Shown here one piece after another: positions 35,343 through 43,156 of a stretch of DNA of 64,000 bases. A model generated the notes under the pieces. It was not told where the DNA came from and searched no databases. It worked only from the letters and a program-made list of their open reading frames with translations. The stretch comes from Microbacterium sp. LCT-H2 (GTDB lineage Bacteria > Actinomycetota > Actinomycetes > Actinomycetales > Microbacteriaceae): NCBI RefSeq assembly GCF_001866135.1, contig NZ_MODW01000003.1, forward strand, positions 124,001 to 188,000, in the 5' to 3' direction. The translations under genes and the position numbers were made by a program. Numbering within the stretch: the stretch's first letter is position 1; every line of letters starts with the position of its first letter.

Positions 35343-36713
35343 TCACCGGGAGAGGTAGCCGAGCAGGTCCTGTCGGGTCAGCACGGTGTGCGGCTTGCCG
35401 TCCTCGGTGACGAGGAGGGCGTCGGCGTCGGCGAGCGCGGCCCGTGCCTGCGCGACCGACGCGTGGATGCCGATGAGCGGCAGCCGCTCCCCCACGTGCG
35501 CGCCGAGGGCATCGCTCGGCTCGGCCTCGCCGCGGAAGAGCAGGTCGAGCAGTCCCTTCTCGTCGACGGTGCCCACGACCTCGCCCATCATCACGGGCGG
35601 CTCCGCGCTGAGGACGACGAGCTGCGACACCTCGTACTCCGTCATCATGCCTATCGCCTCGAGCACCGTGTCGGTGGGATGCGCGTGCACGAGGTCGGGA
35701 AGGCCGTGACGGGAGGACCGGGCCGCGAGCACATCCGCGACCGTCTCCCCCTCCTCCACCTCGCTGAACCCGTAGGAGCGCATCCACCCGTCGTTGAAGA
35801 TCTTGCCGAGGTAGCCGCGCCCGCCGTCGGGCAGGAGCACGACCATGACCGCGTCCGCCGGCAGCTCCTTCGCCACCCGCAGCGCCCCGACGACGGCCAT
35901 GCCGCTGGAGCCCCCGACGAGGATGCCCTCCTCGCGGGCCAGGCGCCGCGTCATCGCGAACGACTCCGCATCGCCGACCGCGACGATCTCGTGCGGGACG
36001 GCGGGATCGTAGGCACCAGGCCAGATGTCCTCGCCCACGCCCTCGACGAGGTAGGGACGGCCGGTGCCGCCACTGTAGACGCTGCCCTCGGGGTCGACGC
36101 CGACGATGCGCACCGCGTCGTCGGACACCTCGCGCAGGTAGCGCCCGGTGCCGGTGATGGTGCCGCCCGTCCCCACGCCGGCGACGAAGTGGGTCACGCG
36201 CCCGTCGGTGTCGCGCCAGATCTCCGGTCCCGTCGTCTCGTAGTGGCTGCGCGGCCCGTTCGGGTTCTCGTACTGGTTCGGCTTGAAGGCCCCGGGGATC
36301 TCGCGTGCCAGGCGGTCGCTCACGCTGTAGTACGACTCCGGGCTGTCCGCCGGGACGGAGGTCGGGGTCACGACGACCTCCGCGCCGTAGGCACGGAGCA
36401 CGTCGATCTTGTCCTCGCCCACCTTGTCCGGGAGCACGAAGACGCACCGGTAGCCACGCTGCTGGGCCACGAGGGCGAGCCCGACCCCGGTGTTGCCGCT
36501 CGTGGGCTCGACGATCGTCCCGCCCGGCTGCAGATCGCCCGCGGCCTCGGCGGCGTCGATGATGCGCGCGGCGATCCGGTCCTTCGCCGACCCCCCGGGG
36601 TTCAGGTACTCGAGCTTCACGAGCACCGTGCACGCGATGCCCTCGGTGACGTGCTGGAGCTTCACCAGGGGGGTGTCGCCGACGAGGTCGACGATGGAGT
36701 CCGCATACTTCAT
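35343..36713 (-). CDS. cbs: Cystathionine beta-synthase
   Basis: Condenses serine (or O-acetylserine) and homocysteine to cystathionine. The 456-residue protein has a cysteine-synthase-fold core: LEYLNPGGSAKDRIAARIID with the PLP Lys in AKDR (about 44), EPTSGNTGVGLALVA, and VGTGGTITGTGRYLRE. Two CBS domains occupy about 330-455 (LPDLVHAHPTDTVLEAIGMM and LIGIHASVAQARAALADADA), the regulatory module of full-length CBS rather than CysK/CysM. It precedes the gamma-synthase/lyase gene on the same strand, giving the two steps between homocysteine and cysteine. Confidence 0.93.
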   Translation of the reverse strand: MKYADSIVDLVGDTPLVKLQHVTEGIACTVLVKLEYLNPGGSAKDRIAARIIDAAEAAGDLQPGGTIVEPTSGNTGVGLALVAQQRGYRCVFVLPDKVGEDKIDVLRAYGAEVVVTPTSVPADSPESYYSVSDRLAREIPGAFKPNQYENPNGPRSHYETTGPEIWRDTDGRVTHFVAGVGTGGTITGTGRYLREVSDDAVRIVGVDPEGSVYSGGTGRPYLVEGVGEDIWPGAYDPAVPHEIVAVGDAESFAMTRRLAREEGILVGGSSGMAVVGALRVAKELPADAVMVVLLPDGGRGYLGKIFNDGWMRSYGFSEVEEGETVADVLAARSSRHGLPDLVHAHPTDTVLEAIGMMTEYEVSQLVVLSAEPPVMMGEVVGTVDEKGLLDLLFRGEAEPSDALGAHVGERLPLIGIHASVAQARAALADADALLVTEDGKPHTVLTRQDLLGYLSR

Positions 36714-36769
36714 CTGTTCAGGGTACGGCGCGGGCTCCGGCCACCGGGGCTGTGTTTCACCCGCGCTCC

Positions 36770-36811
36770 GACAGGCTCAGCGACCCGGAAACCTGGGTCC
36801 CTGAGCCTGTC
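36770..36811. terminator. 17-bp inverted repeat at the end of the sugar ABC operon
   Basis: GACAGGCTCAGCGACCC (36770-36786) pairs with GGGTCCCTGAGCCTGTC (36795-36811), one mismatch, 8-base loop. It is 6 bp beyond the stop of the last permease gene and belongs to the TTCGACAGGCTCAGGGACC-type hairpin repeat common in actinobacterial genomes. No clear T-run; a terminator or repeat role is inferred from position. Confidence 0.7.
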
Positions 36812-36817
36812 GAAGGG

Positions 36818-37786
36818 TCAGCCCTTCGTCGCGCCGGCCAGCAGGCCGCGCACGAAGAAGCGCTGCAGGGCGAAGAACACGATCAGCGGGACGATGATCG
36901 AGATGAACGTTCCCGCCGACTGCAGGAACCACTTGTTCCCCCAGGTTCCGGAGAGCGAGTTCAGCGCCTGGGTGATCGGCAGGGCGCCGGGCGAGGCGAA
37001 GATCGTCGCGACCAGCAGGTCGTTCCACACCCAGAGGAACTGGAAGATCGCGAAGGAGGCGATCGCCGGAGCAGCGAGCGGCAGGATGATGCGGAAGAAC
37101 ACCTGTCCGTGCCCGGCCCCGTCCACGCGCGCCGCCTCGATGATCTCGCCCGGGATCTCGGAGATGAAGTTGTGGAGCATGAACGTCGCGAGCGGCAGAG
37201 CGAAGATCGCGTGCGCGATCCAGACGCGCGCGAAGCTGTACTGCACCTCGTTCAGGCCGAATCCGGGGAAGATCGGCACGTCGTTGATCGTCAGCCCATC
37301 CGAGAACAGGCTCAGCAGCGGCACGAGGGCCATCTGCAGCGGCACGATCTGCAGCGCGAACACGAAGATGAAGAGCATGTTCCGACCCTTGAAGTCGATC
37401 CATGCGAACGCGTACGCGGCGAGCGACGCCATCACGATCGGGAACACGGTCGCCGGGATCGTGATCGCCAGCGAGTTGATGAACGCCGTCGCGAGAGTCG
37501 TCGAGGTGCCGCCCGAGTTCCACGCCTGCACGTAGTTGTCGAACGTGAACTCCGGGTTGGAGAAGACCGTCCACCAGCCGCTGTTCTGCGTGTCGGCGCC
37601 CGGGCGGAACGACGTCACGAAGAGGCCGAAGGTCGGGATCGTCCAGAAGAGCGCGATGACCGCGGCCGCGATCGTCGCCCCCTTCGAGGTGAGCTTCTTG
37701 TGGGCGGTCGCCTCGTTGCGGCGCGTGTCCCGCGCCACCTGGCGCTTGGTGCGGTTGTCCACGACGGTGGCCTGCGTTGCGCTCAT
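36818..37786 (-). CDS. Carbohydrate ABC transporter permease (MalG-type)
   Basis: A 322-residue permease with six helices and a cytoplasmic N-terminal tail. ALPLATFMLHNFISEIPGEIIEAARVDGAGHGQVFFRIILPLAAPAI is represented by the EAA loop IIEAARVDGAGHGQVFFRI (about 230-250), which contacts the ATPase. It pairs with the MalF-type gene before it, whose stop overlaps its ATG by one base. No ATPase gene is present, so a shared MsiK-like ATPase elsewhere is expected, as usual in actinobacteria. The hairpin repeat at 36770-36811 follows its stop. Confidence 0.92.
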   Translation of the reverse strand: MSATQATVVDNRTKRQVARDTRRNEATAHKKLTSKGATIAAAVIALFWTIPTFGLFVTSFRPGADTQNSGWWTVFSNPEFTFDNYVQAWNSGGTSTTLATAFINSLAITIPATVFPIVMASLAAYAFAWIDFKGRNMLFIFVFALQIVPLQMALVPLLSLFSDGLTINDVPIFPGFGLNEVQYSFARVWIAHAIFALPLATFMLHNFISEIPGEIIEAARVDGAGHGQVFFRIILPLAAPAIASFAIFQFLWVWNDLLVATIFASPGALPITQALNSLSGTWGNKWFLQSAGTFISIIVPLIVFFALQRFFVRGLLAGATKG

Positions 37787-39123
37787 CAGCGGATCTCCCT
37801 CTGCTTGGCCATCGATCGGGCGTTGTAGATGATCAGCGGCAACACGAACAGGAACAGCACGACGGCGAGCGCCGACGAGTGCCCATAGCTCTGGAACCGC
37901 TGCTGCTGGTTGACCATCTCGAAGCCGAGGACGCTGGTCTCATCCCGTCCGCCGGTCATCACGGCGACGATGTCGTACACCTTCAGGGAGGCGATCGTGA
38001 TGGTCGTGAGCACGACGATCAGCGACGACCGGATGCCGGGCACGGTCACGTTGCGGAAGCGCTGCCAGGCGTTCGTGCCGTCGAGCTCGGCCGCCTCCAT
38101 CTGCTCGACCGGCACGGCCTTGATCGCGGCCGAGAGGATGACCATGGCGAAACCGGTCTGGGTCCAGATGAACACGATGAGCAGCATCAGCGTGTTGAGG
38201 ATCGGCTTGATCGCCAGCCACTGCACGGGGTCGCCGCCGAAAGCGGTCACGATCGCGTTGAGGAGACCGATCTGGTCACCCTGCCGGGCGTCGTACATGA
38301 ACTTCCAGATGATGCCGGCGCCGACGAACGAGATCGCCACCGGCATGAAGACCAGCACCTTGAGGAACTTCTCGCCGCGAGCCCTGTCGATGAAGACGGC
38401 GTAGGCGAGGCCGATGACCACCGAGATCACCGGAGCGAGCAGCGCCCAGATGATCGTGTTGATCACCGACGACGTGCCGACCGGGTTGGTGAAGACCCAG
38501 ATGTAGTTCTCGAGCCCGACGAACTCGTCGCCGGTCTTGTCGAAGAAGGACTTGAAGATCGTCGAGATCGCCGGGTAGATGAGGCCGAGCAGCAGCATGA
38601 TGGCCGCCGGGGCCATGAACAGCACGAGCTGGAAGAGATAGCCAGCTCCCTGCCGCGCGCGGAAGTCGGCGAAGAAGAGGAGCGCCCCGACGAGGAGCGC
38701 GATCGCGACGACGTACACGACGGCGTTCGCGTAGGGACGGAGCAGCAGCAGCGCGAGCACCGGGATGACGAGGCACGCGACCAGCCGCATGATGAAGTAG
38801 CCGCGACCAGGGCGGGGCGCGAACTCGATCAGCACGAGGATGATCGCAACGACTACGCCGAACACGAGCAGCACGGCGGGGATCTGCACCAGCGGATTCA
38901 GACCGCCCAGCCACAGGAAGAAGCTGTTGAGCGAGAACCCGATCGTGATCCGCGAGGACTCCTCGGTCGGAGCAGTGAAGACGAGGAGGAGAGCCAGCGC
39001 GACGACGACCACGAAGCCGATCGCGAGGATCGTGCGTGTGGTCTTCCTCCCCTTCTCGTCGGTGCCGTGGGTCGTCGGCGGCGCGTCAGCCTCGACGGGT
39101 TTCTCGATGGTCGCGTGCGACAT
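37786..39123 (-). CDS. Carbohydrate ABC transporter permease (MalF-type)
   Basis: A 445-residue permease starting at the ATG at 39123 (GGGGAC 6 bp ahead); an ATG at 39144 would add seven residues with no ribosome site. It has extra N-terminal helices (about 30-160) ahead of the standard core, as in MalF. The EAA loop is VPVEQMEAAELDGTNAWQRFRN (about 375-395). It forms the importer channel with the MalG-type partner. A 15-bp perfect hairpin lies between it and the upstream binding-protein gene, consistent with higher expression of the latter. Confidence 0.92.
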   Translation of the reverse strand: MSHATIEKPVEADAPPTTHGTDEKGRKTTRTILAIGFVVVVALALLLVFTAPTEESSRITIGFSLNSFFLWLGGLNPLVQIPAVLLVFGVVVAIILVLIEFAPRPGRGYFIMRLVACLVIPVLALLLLRPYANAVVYVVAIALLVGALLFFADFRARQGAGYLFQLVLFMAPAAIMLLLGLIYPAISTIFKSFFDKTGDEFVGLENYIWVFTNPVGTSSVINTIIWALLAPVISVVIGLAYAVFIDRARGEKFLKVLVFMPVAISFVGAGIIWKFMYDARQGDQIGLLNAIVTAFGGDPVQWLAIKPILNTLMLLIVFIWTQTGFAMVILSAAIKAVPVEQMEAAELDGTNAWQRFRNVTVPGIRSSLIVVLTTITIASLKVYDIVAVMTGGRDETSVLGFEMVNQQQRFQSYGHSSALAVVLFLFVLPLIIYNARSMAKQREIR

Positions 39124-39173
39124 GAACGTCCCCTTCTGGATCATGCTGGGTTCCCGCGCAGTATGGATGGGTG

Positions 39174-39208
39174 GAGCGGGGCCGGGCTTGTGCAGCCCGG
39201 CCCCGCTC
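39174..39208 (-). terminator. Intercistronic hairpin between binding-protein and permease genes
   Basis: GAGCGGGGCCGGGCT (39174-39188) and AGCCCGGCCCCGCTC (39194-39208) form a perfect 15-bp stem with a 5-base loop, 26 bp past the binding-protein stop. Without a T-run it more likely attenuates or protects mRNA, as in malE-malF, than ends transcription. Confidence 0.75.
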
Positions 39209-39234
39209 AGCCTGAGAAGATCGCGTCGAGGCGA

Positions 39235-40563
39235 TCAGTTCTCGTAGCCGGCCTGGATGTCGGAGAGCACCGTTTCGGTGTCCTTGCCGTCGATCCAGTC
39301 GACCATCCCCTTCCAGAACGAGCCCGAGCCGACGGTCGACGGCATCAGGTCGGAAGCGTCGAACCGGAAGGTCGTCGCGTCGTCCTGCATGATGGTCATC
39401 GCCTCCTGGAGGAACTCGCTCGAGGCGAGGCTCGGGTCGGCGTTCTTGTTGGCGGAGATGACGCCGCCGAGCTCGACACGGGCGTCGGCGAACTCCGGCG
39501 ATGCCATGAACTCGAGCACCTTCTGGGTGGCCTCGTCGTCGGAGAAGGCCGCGACGAACTCGCCGCCGCCCTCGACCTGGAGCTCACCGGCGGTCTCGCC
39601 CGGCATGATGAACGCGTAGACGTCGCCGTCCGGGGCGACCTCGGGGACGTTGCCGTCCGCGGTCTCCGTGTCGAGGAAGTTCGCCGACAGGAACGAGGCC
39701 TGGTGGGTCAGCGCGCAGTCGCCCTTGGCCACCGCGTTGGCGACGTCGCCGAAGGCGGTGGAGTTGATGCTCTTGACGTCGCCGTAGCCCGCGTTGACGT
39801 ACTCCGGGTTGAGGAGGATCTCCCCCACCGCGTCGAACGCCTGCTTGATCTCGGGGTCGGTGAACTTCACGTCGCCGGCCACCCAGTCGTCGTACACGTC
39901 GGGGCCCGACTGGCGCAGGACGAGGTCCTCGATCCAGTCCGTCCCCGGCCAGCCGGAGGCAGCCTCGGAGGCGAAGCCGGCGCACCAGGCGGGACCGCCG
40001 GTCTTCTCGACGATCGTGTCGGTCAGGGCGATCATGTCGTCCCACGTCTCCGGGACCTCGACGCCCCACTCGGCGAACTGCTTCGGCGAATACCAGACGT
40101 AGCCCTTGAGGTTCGCGAGCATCGGCGCCGCGTAGAAGGTGTCGTCGAACGTGCCGTACTTCTTCCAGTCCTCGGACCAGTTCTCGTCGACGGCGGTCTC
40201 CACGGCCTCCGGTGCCGGCATGACCTTGCCGGTGTCGACGAGGGTCTTGAGCAGACCGGGCTGCGGGACGATCGCGATGTCGGGGGCGTCGCCACCGGTC
40301 ACCTTGGTGACGATGTTGCCCTCGAAGCCCTTGTCGCCGGTGTACTCGACCTTGATCCCGGTGTCCTTCGTGAACTGCTCGAAGGAGGCGTTCAGGTCGT
40401 CGGCCTCGACGCCGGTGATGCCGCCGGAGATCCGGACCGTGTCCTTGGTCTCCCCGCTTCCGCCCTCGCCGCTTCCGCCCTCGGCGCAGCCGGCGAGCGC
40501 GAGAGACGCGACGCCGACGAGTGCGATGGGGGCGAGCAGGCGGTATCGCTGTGACAAAGCCAT
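39235..40563 (-). CDS. Carbohydrate ABC transporter substrate-binding lipoprotein
   Basis: A 442-residue lipoprotein from the ATG at 40563, with GAGGAGAAG upstream. The lipobox LALAGC lies at the end of the signal peptide (cysteine about residue 26), followed by a Gly/Ser/Glu-rich linker. The mature part is a cluster B (family 1) solute-binding fold: KDTVRISGGITGVEADDLNASF, GGDAPDIAIVPQPGLLK, YGTFDDTFYAAPMLANLKGY. It is divergent from a LacI regulator whose intergenic region contains a CebR-type box, so a beta-glucoside or cello-oligosaccharide is a reasonable guess for the sugar. Confidence 0.92.
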   Translation of the reverse strand: MALSQRYRLLAPIALVGVASLALAGCAEGGSGEGGSGETKDTVRISGGITGVEADDLNASFEQFTKDTGIKVEYTGDKGFEGNIVTKVTGGDAPDIAIVPQPGLLKTLVDTGKVMPAPEAVETAVDENWSEDWKKYGTFDDTFYAAPMLANLKGYVWYSPKQFAEWGVEVPETWDDMIALTDTIVEKTGGPAWCAGFASEAASGWPGTDWIEDLVLRQSGPDVYDDWVAGDVKFTDPEIKQAFDAVGEILLNPEYVNAGYGDVKSINSTAFGDVANAVAKGDCALTHQASFLSANFLDTETADGNVPEVAPDGDVYAFIMPGETAGELQVEGGGEFVAAFSDDEATQKVLEFMASPEFADARVELGGVISANKNADPSLASSEFLQEAMTIMQDDATTFRFDASDLMPSTVGSGSFWKGMVDWIDGKDTETVLSDIQAGYEN

Positions 40564-40846
40564 GTACTTCTCCTCTTCAGGTGGATCTTCAGTCCGCCCA
40601 AGGAGAGCAATCGCCGCAACCATTGGGGAACCGATTCCAGGCCAACCTACTCGCGTTCCTTCCCGCCGTACAACTGGGGAAGGTTACAAGATCACAACCG
40701 TTTGAGGGCGCTGTCGCCGGCATGATGGGAGCGCTCCCAGATCCAGCCGTCTGGAACCGGTTCCTCCTCGCGTGTGGAACGGCTACGATTGCTCCCGGCG
40801 AGCGCCCGATGGCTCGCCGTCGTGGAACCGGGTCGAGGAGGACACG
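40564..40846. promoter_or_regulatory. Divergent control region of the sugar importer and LacI gene
   Basis: The 283-bp gap between divergent starts holds three palindromes: GGAACCGATTCC (40627-40638, imperfect), TGGGAGCGCTCCCA (40726-40739, perfect, identical to the CebR box of Streptomyces) and GGAACCGGTTCC (40753-40764, perfect). All have a CG centre, the usual LacI-family operator form. Two kinds of operator suggest either two regulators or dual specificity. Confidence 0.75.
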
Positions 40847-41851
40847 ATGAGCACGATCGCCGACGTCGCGACGCGCGCCGGCGTGTCCAAGGCGACTGCG
40901 AGCCGCGCGCTCAGCGGCCGCGGCTACGTCTCCGACGAGACGAGACAGCGCGTGGAGGAGGCGGCGCAGGAGCTCGCGTACGTCGCGCACTCCTCCGCCA
41001 CGAGTCTGGCCACGGGGCGCACCGGCACCATCGGACTGGTGATGCCGCCGGTGGACCGGTGGTTCTTCTCCGAGCTGCTGGCAGGCGTGCAGGAATCGCT
41101 GCTCGCGCTCGATCACGACCTGTCGCTCTACGGCGTCCCCGAGCGCTCCGAGACCAGGGAGCGCCTGTTCGAGAGCGTGCTGCCCGGCCGGCGGTTCGAC
41201 GGCATCATCGCGGTCAGCATCCAGCCCAGCGCCCGGGAGCTGGAGCGACTGCACCGCACCGGGCGCCCGCTCGTGAGCGTGGGCCCGTACAGCGCCGGAT
41301 CGAGCGCCGTGTCGATCGACGACGCGGCCGCCGCCCGGATCGCCACCGAGCACCTGATCGAGCTCGGCCACACCGACATCGCCTTCGTCGGCGGTGCCAC
41401 GGACGACACCGACCTCAGCTACGGCGACGCCCGACGCCTGGCCGGCTACCGGGAGGCGCTGCACGCGGCGGGACTGACCCCGCGAGCGCGGGTGGCCGGA
41501 GCGGCCCCCACGATGCCCGGCGGCTACGCGGCGGCGGCGGGGCTGCTCGGCGACCGCCGGCACCGACCGACCGCCATCGTCGGCGTGTGCGACGAGGCGG
41601 CCATCGGCGCCGTGATCGCCGCTCGCCGCCTGGGGATCGCGGTTCCGACCGAGCTCAGCGTCGTCGGCATCGACGACCACGAGCACGCGGAGATGTTCGC
41701 TCTCACGACCATCGGGCAGTCGCCGCGGGACCAGGGCCGGGAGGCCGTGCGCCTGCTCATGCGGCGGATGAGTGAGCCGGATGCCCCGATCGAGCGCGTC
41801 GAGGCCGCCTCGGCTCTCGTCGTCCGCAGCTCCACGGCGGCGCCGCGCTGA
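40847..41851 (+). CDS. LacI-family transcriptional regulator
   Basis: A 334-residue regulator from the ATG at 40847, with GAGGAGG 7 bp ahead. The N-terminal helix-turn-helix and hinge are STIADVATRAGVSKATASRALSGRGYVSDETRQRV (key residues ADVA, GVSKATASRAL), followed by the periplasmic-binding-protein-like sensor (about 60-330; TGTIGLVMPPVDRWFFSELL, VVGIDDHEHAEMFALTTI). It is divergent from the sugar ABC operon, so it most likely represses it and itself. The CebR-like operator in the gap hints at a beta-glucoside inducer. Confidence 0.92.
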   Translation: MSTIADVATRAGVSKATASRALSGRGYVSDETRQRVEEAAQELAYVAHSSATSLATGRTGTIGLVMPPVDRWFFSELLAGVQESLLALDHDLSLYGVPERSETRERLFESVLPGRRFDGIIAVSIQPSARELERLHRTGRPLVSVGPYSAGSSAVSIDDAAAARIATEHLIELGHTDIAFVGGATDDTDLSYGDARRLAGYREALHAAGLTPRARVAGAAPTMPGGYAAAAGLLGDRRHRPTAIVGVCDEAAIGAVIAARRLGIAVPTELSVVGIDDHEHAEMFALTTIGQSPRDQGREAVRLLMRRMSEPDAPIERVEAASALVVRSSTAAPR

Positions 41852-41864
41852 CCCCGCAGACACA

Positions 41865-41895
41865 CGAAGGCCCCGGGCGGAACCCGGGGCCTTCG
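41865..41895. terminator. Bidirectional terminator between LacI gene and rplL
   Basis: CGAAGGCCCCGGG (41865-41877) and CCCGGGGCCTTCG (41883-41895) make a perfect 13-bp stem with a 5-base loop, located between the convergent LacI and rplL genes. T-runs are weak on both sides. Confidence 0.78.
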
Positions 41896-41917
41896 CAGAA
41901 GCGCTGGTGCGCTGGAA

Positions 41918-42301
41918 TTACTTGAGGGTGACGGTCGCGCCGGCCTCTTCCAGAGCAGCCTTGGCCTTCTCGGCCGTCTCCTTGTTGGCGCCCTCGAGGA
42001 CGGCCTTCGGAGCACCGTCGACGACGGCCTTGGCCTCGCCGAGGCCGAGCGAGGTGAGCTCGCGGACAGCCTTGATGACCTGGATCTTCTTGTCGCCAGC
42101 GGCCTCGAGGATGACGTCGAAGGAGTCCTTCTCCTCCTCGGCCGCGGCCTCGCCTGCGCCGCCAGCGGCACCGGCGACGGCGACGGGAGCAGCAGCGGTG
42201 ACCTCGAACTTCTCCTCGAACGCCTTCACGAACTCGTTGAGCTCGATGAGGGTCAGGCCGGCGAACTGCTCGAGCAGCTCCTCGGTGGAAAGCTTCGCCA
42301 T
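41918..42301 (-). CDS. rplL: 50S ribosomal protein L7/L12
   Basis: Stalk protein that recruits translation factors to the ribosome. The 127-residue protein has the N-terminal dimer domain [20 protein letters not shown], an Ala/Gly-rich hinge (about 38-52) and the C-terminal domain [20 protein letters not shown] with [14 protein letters not shown] at the end. Start ATG at 42301 with AGGAGAT upstream. It follows rplJ by 48 bp on the same strand, the standard rplJL order. Confidence 0.98.
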   Translation of the reverse strand: MAKLSTEELLEQFAGLTLIELNEFVKAFEEKFEVTAAAPVAVAGAAGGAGEAAAEEEKDSFDVILEAAGDKKIQVIKAVRELTSLGLGEAKAVVDGAPKAVLEGANKETAEKAKAALEEAGATVTLK

Positions 42302-42349
42302 GATGTATCTCCTAGATAGATGGGGTTTGTAGACGAGATCGCCGGTCGC

Positions 42350-42838
42350 TTACGCGGCCTCGGCGGTCTCCAGCTTTTCGCGAAGCGCGTCGATGGTGGC
42401 CGCAGCCTTGCCCATCGTCGCCTTCATCATGCCCGCGGCCTTCGCCAGCAGAACCTCGCGGCTCTCGAGCGAGGCGTACGTGTTGACCTCGTCGGCGGTG
42501 AGGGCCTTGCCCTCGAAGATGCCCGACTTGATCACGAGAAGCGGGTTGGCCTTGGCGAAGTCACGCAGAGCCTTGGCGGTGGCGACGAAGTCACCGTGCA
42601 CGAACGCGACAGCCGACGGCCCCTTGAGGTCGTCGTCCAGCGCGGAGATGCCGGCCTTGTTGGCGGCGATCTTGGTCAGCGTGTTCTTCACCACGGCGTA
42701 CTCAGCGTCCTGACGGATGCTGTTGCGCAGCTGCTTGAGCTGGGCAACCGTCAGACCGCGGTACTCGGTCAGCAGGACGGCGTTCGAGTTCTCGAATGAC
42801 TTCGTGAGCTCGTTGACCGATGCATCCTTCTGCGCCAT
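42350..42838 (-). CDS. rplJ: 50S ribosomal protein L10
   Basis: Base of the L7/L12 stalk; binds 23S rRNA and represses its own mRNA. The 162-residue protein begins AQKDASVNELTKSFENSNAV after the ATG at 42838, preceded by AAGGAG. The helix at the end that binds L12 dimers is present (ATIDALREKLETAEAA). Longer upstream frames exist but would run into the leader, so the ATG at 42838 is used. Separated from rplKA by about 6.7 kb of unrelated genes. Confidence 0.97.
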   Translation of the reverse strand: MAQKDASVNELTKSFENSNAVLLTEYRGLTVAQLKQLRNSIRQDAEYAVVKNTLTKIAANKAGISALDDDLKGPSAVAFVHGDFVATAKALRDFAKANPLLVIKSGIFEGKALTADEVNTYASLESREVLLAKAAGMMKATMGKAAATIDALREKLETAEAA

Positions 42839-43010
42839 GGTCACTCCTTGGTGTGTACGAGGCGCCGCACGGTGGTGGGGCGCCGGCCTCCGACCCCCTG
42901 CAAAAGAGAAGAGCTCCGGCGCAAGCGCACGGAGCTCGGAAGTTCGTGACACCTGCGCGGGCCCCTGCGATGCAGAGCTTCGATCCTGTGCACTCACGCG
43001 CACACGATGA
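42839..43010 (-). promoter_or_regulatory. rplJL leader (L10 leader) with attenuator hairpin
   Basis: The ~170-nt untranslated stretch ahead of rplJ is highly structured and GC-rich on the minus strand. At 42911-42937 GAGCTCCG and CGGAGCTC pair around GCGC/GCGC, and TTCTCTTTT follows (complement of 42902-42910), the form of an intrinsic terminator inside the leader. Position fits the L10 leader, through which L10 (or an L10-L12 complex) represses its mRNA. The rest of 42839-43156 contains only the promoter area and repeat copy 3. Confidence 0.7.
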
Positions 43011-43071
43011 CCAGCGGTCTTCGGTTATGACCACTGTACCCCACCCCCACCTCTCCCCCAAATCCCCTGCC

Positions 43072-43153
43072 GTCGACCCACCCCCTTCGGTGCCTCCCGG
43101 CCCCCTACGGCCGCACGCAAGAGGCCGGGGCGCGCGGAAGGGGGTGGCTCGAC
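43072..43153. repeat. Intergenic double-hairpin repeat, copy 3 of 6
   Basis: Bounded by GTCGACCCACCCCCTTCGG and GAAGGGGGTGGCTCGAC, with GGCCCCCTACGGCCGC inside. It ends 3 bp from the stop of the AbiEi/DUF559-like gene. Confidence 0.8.
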
Positions 43154-43156
43154 GGC

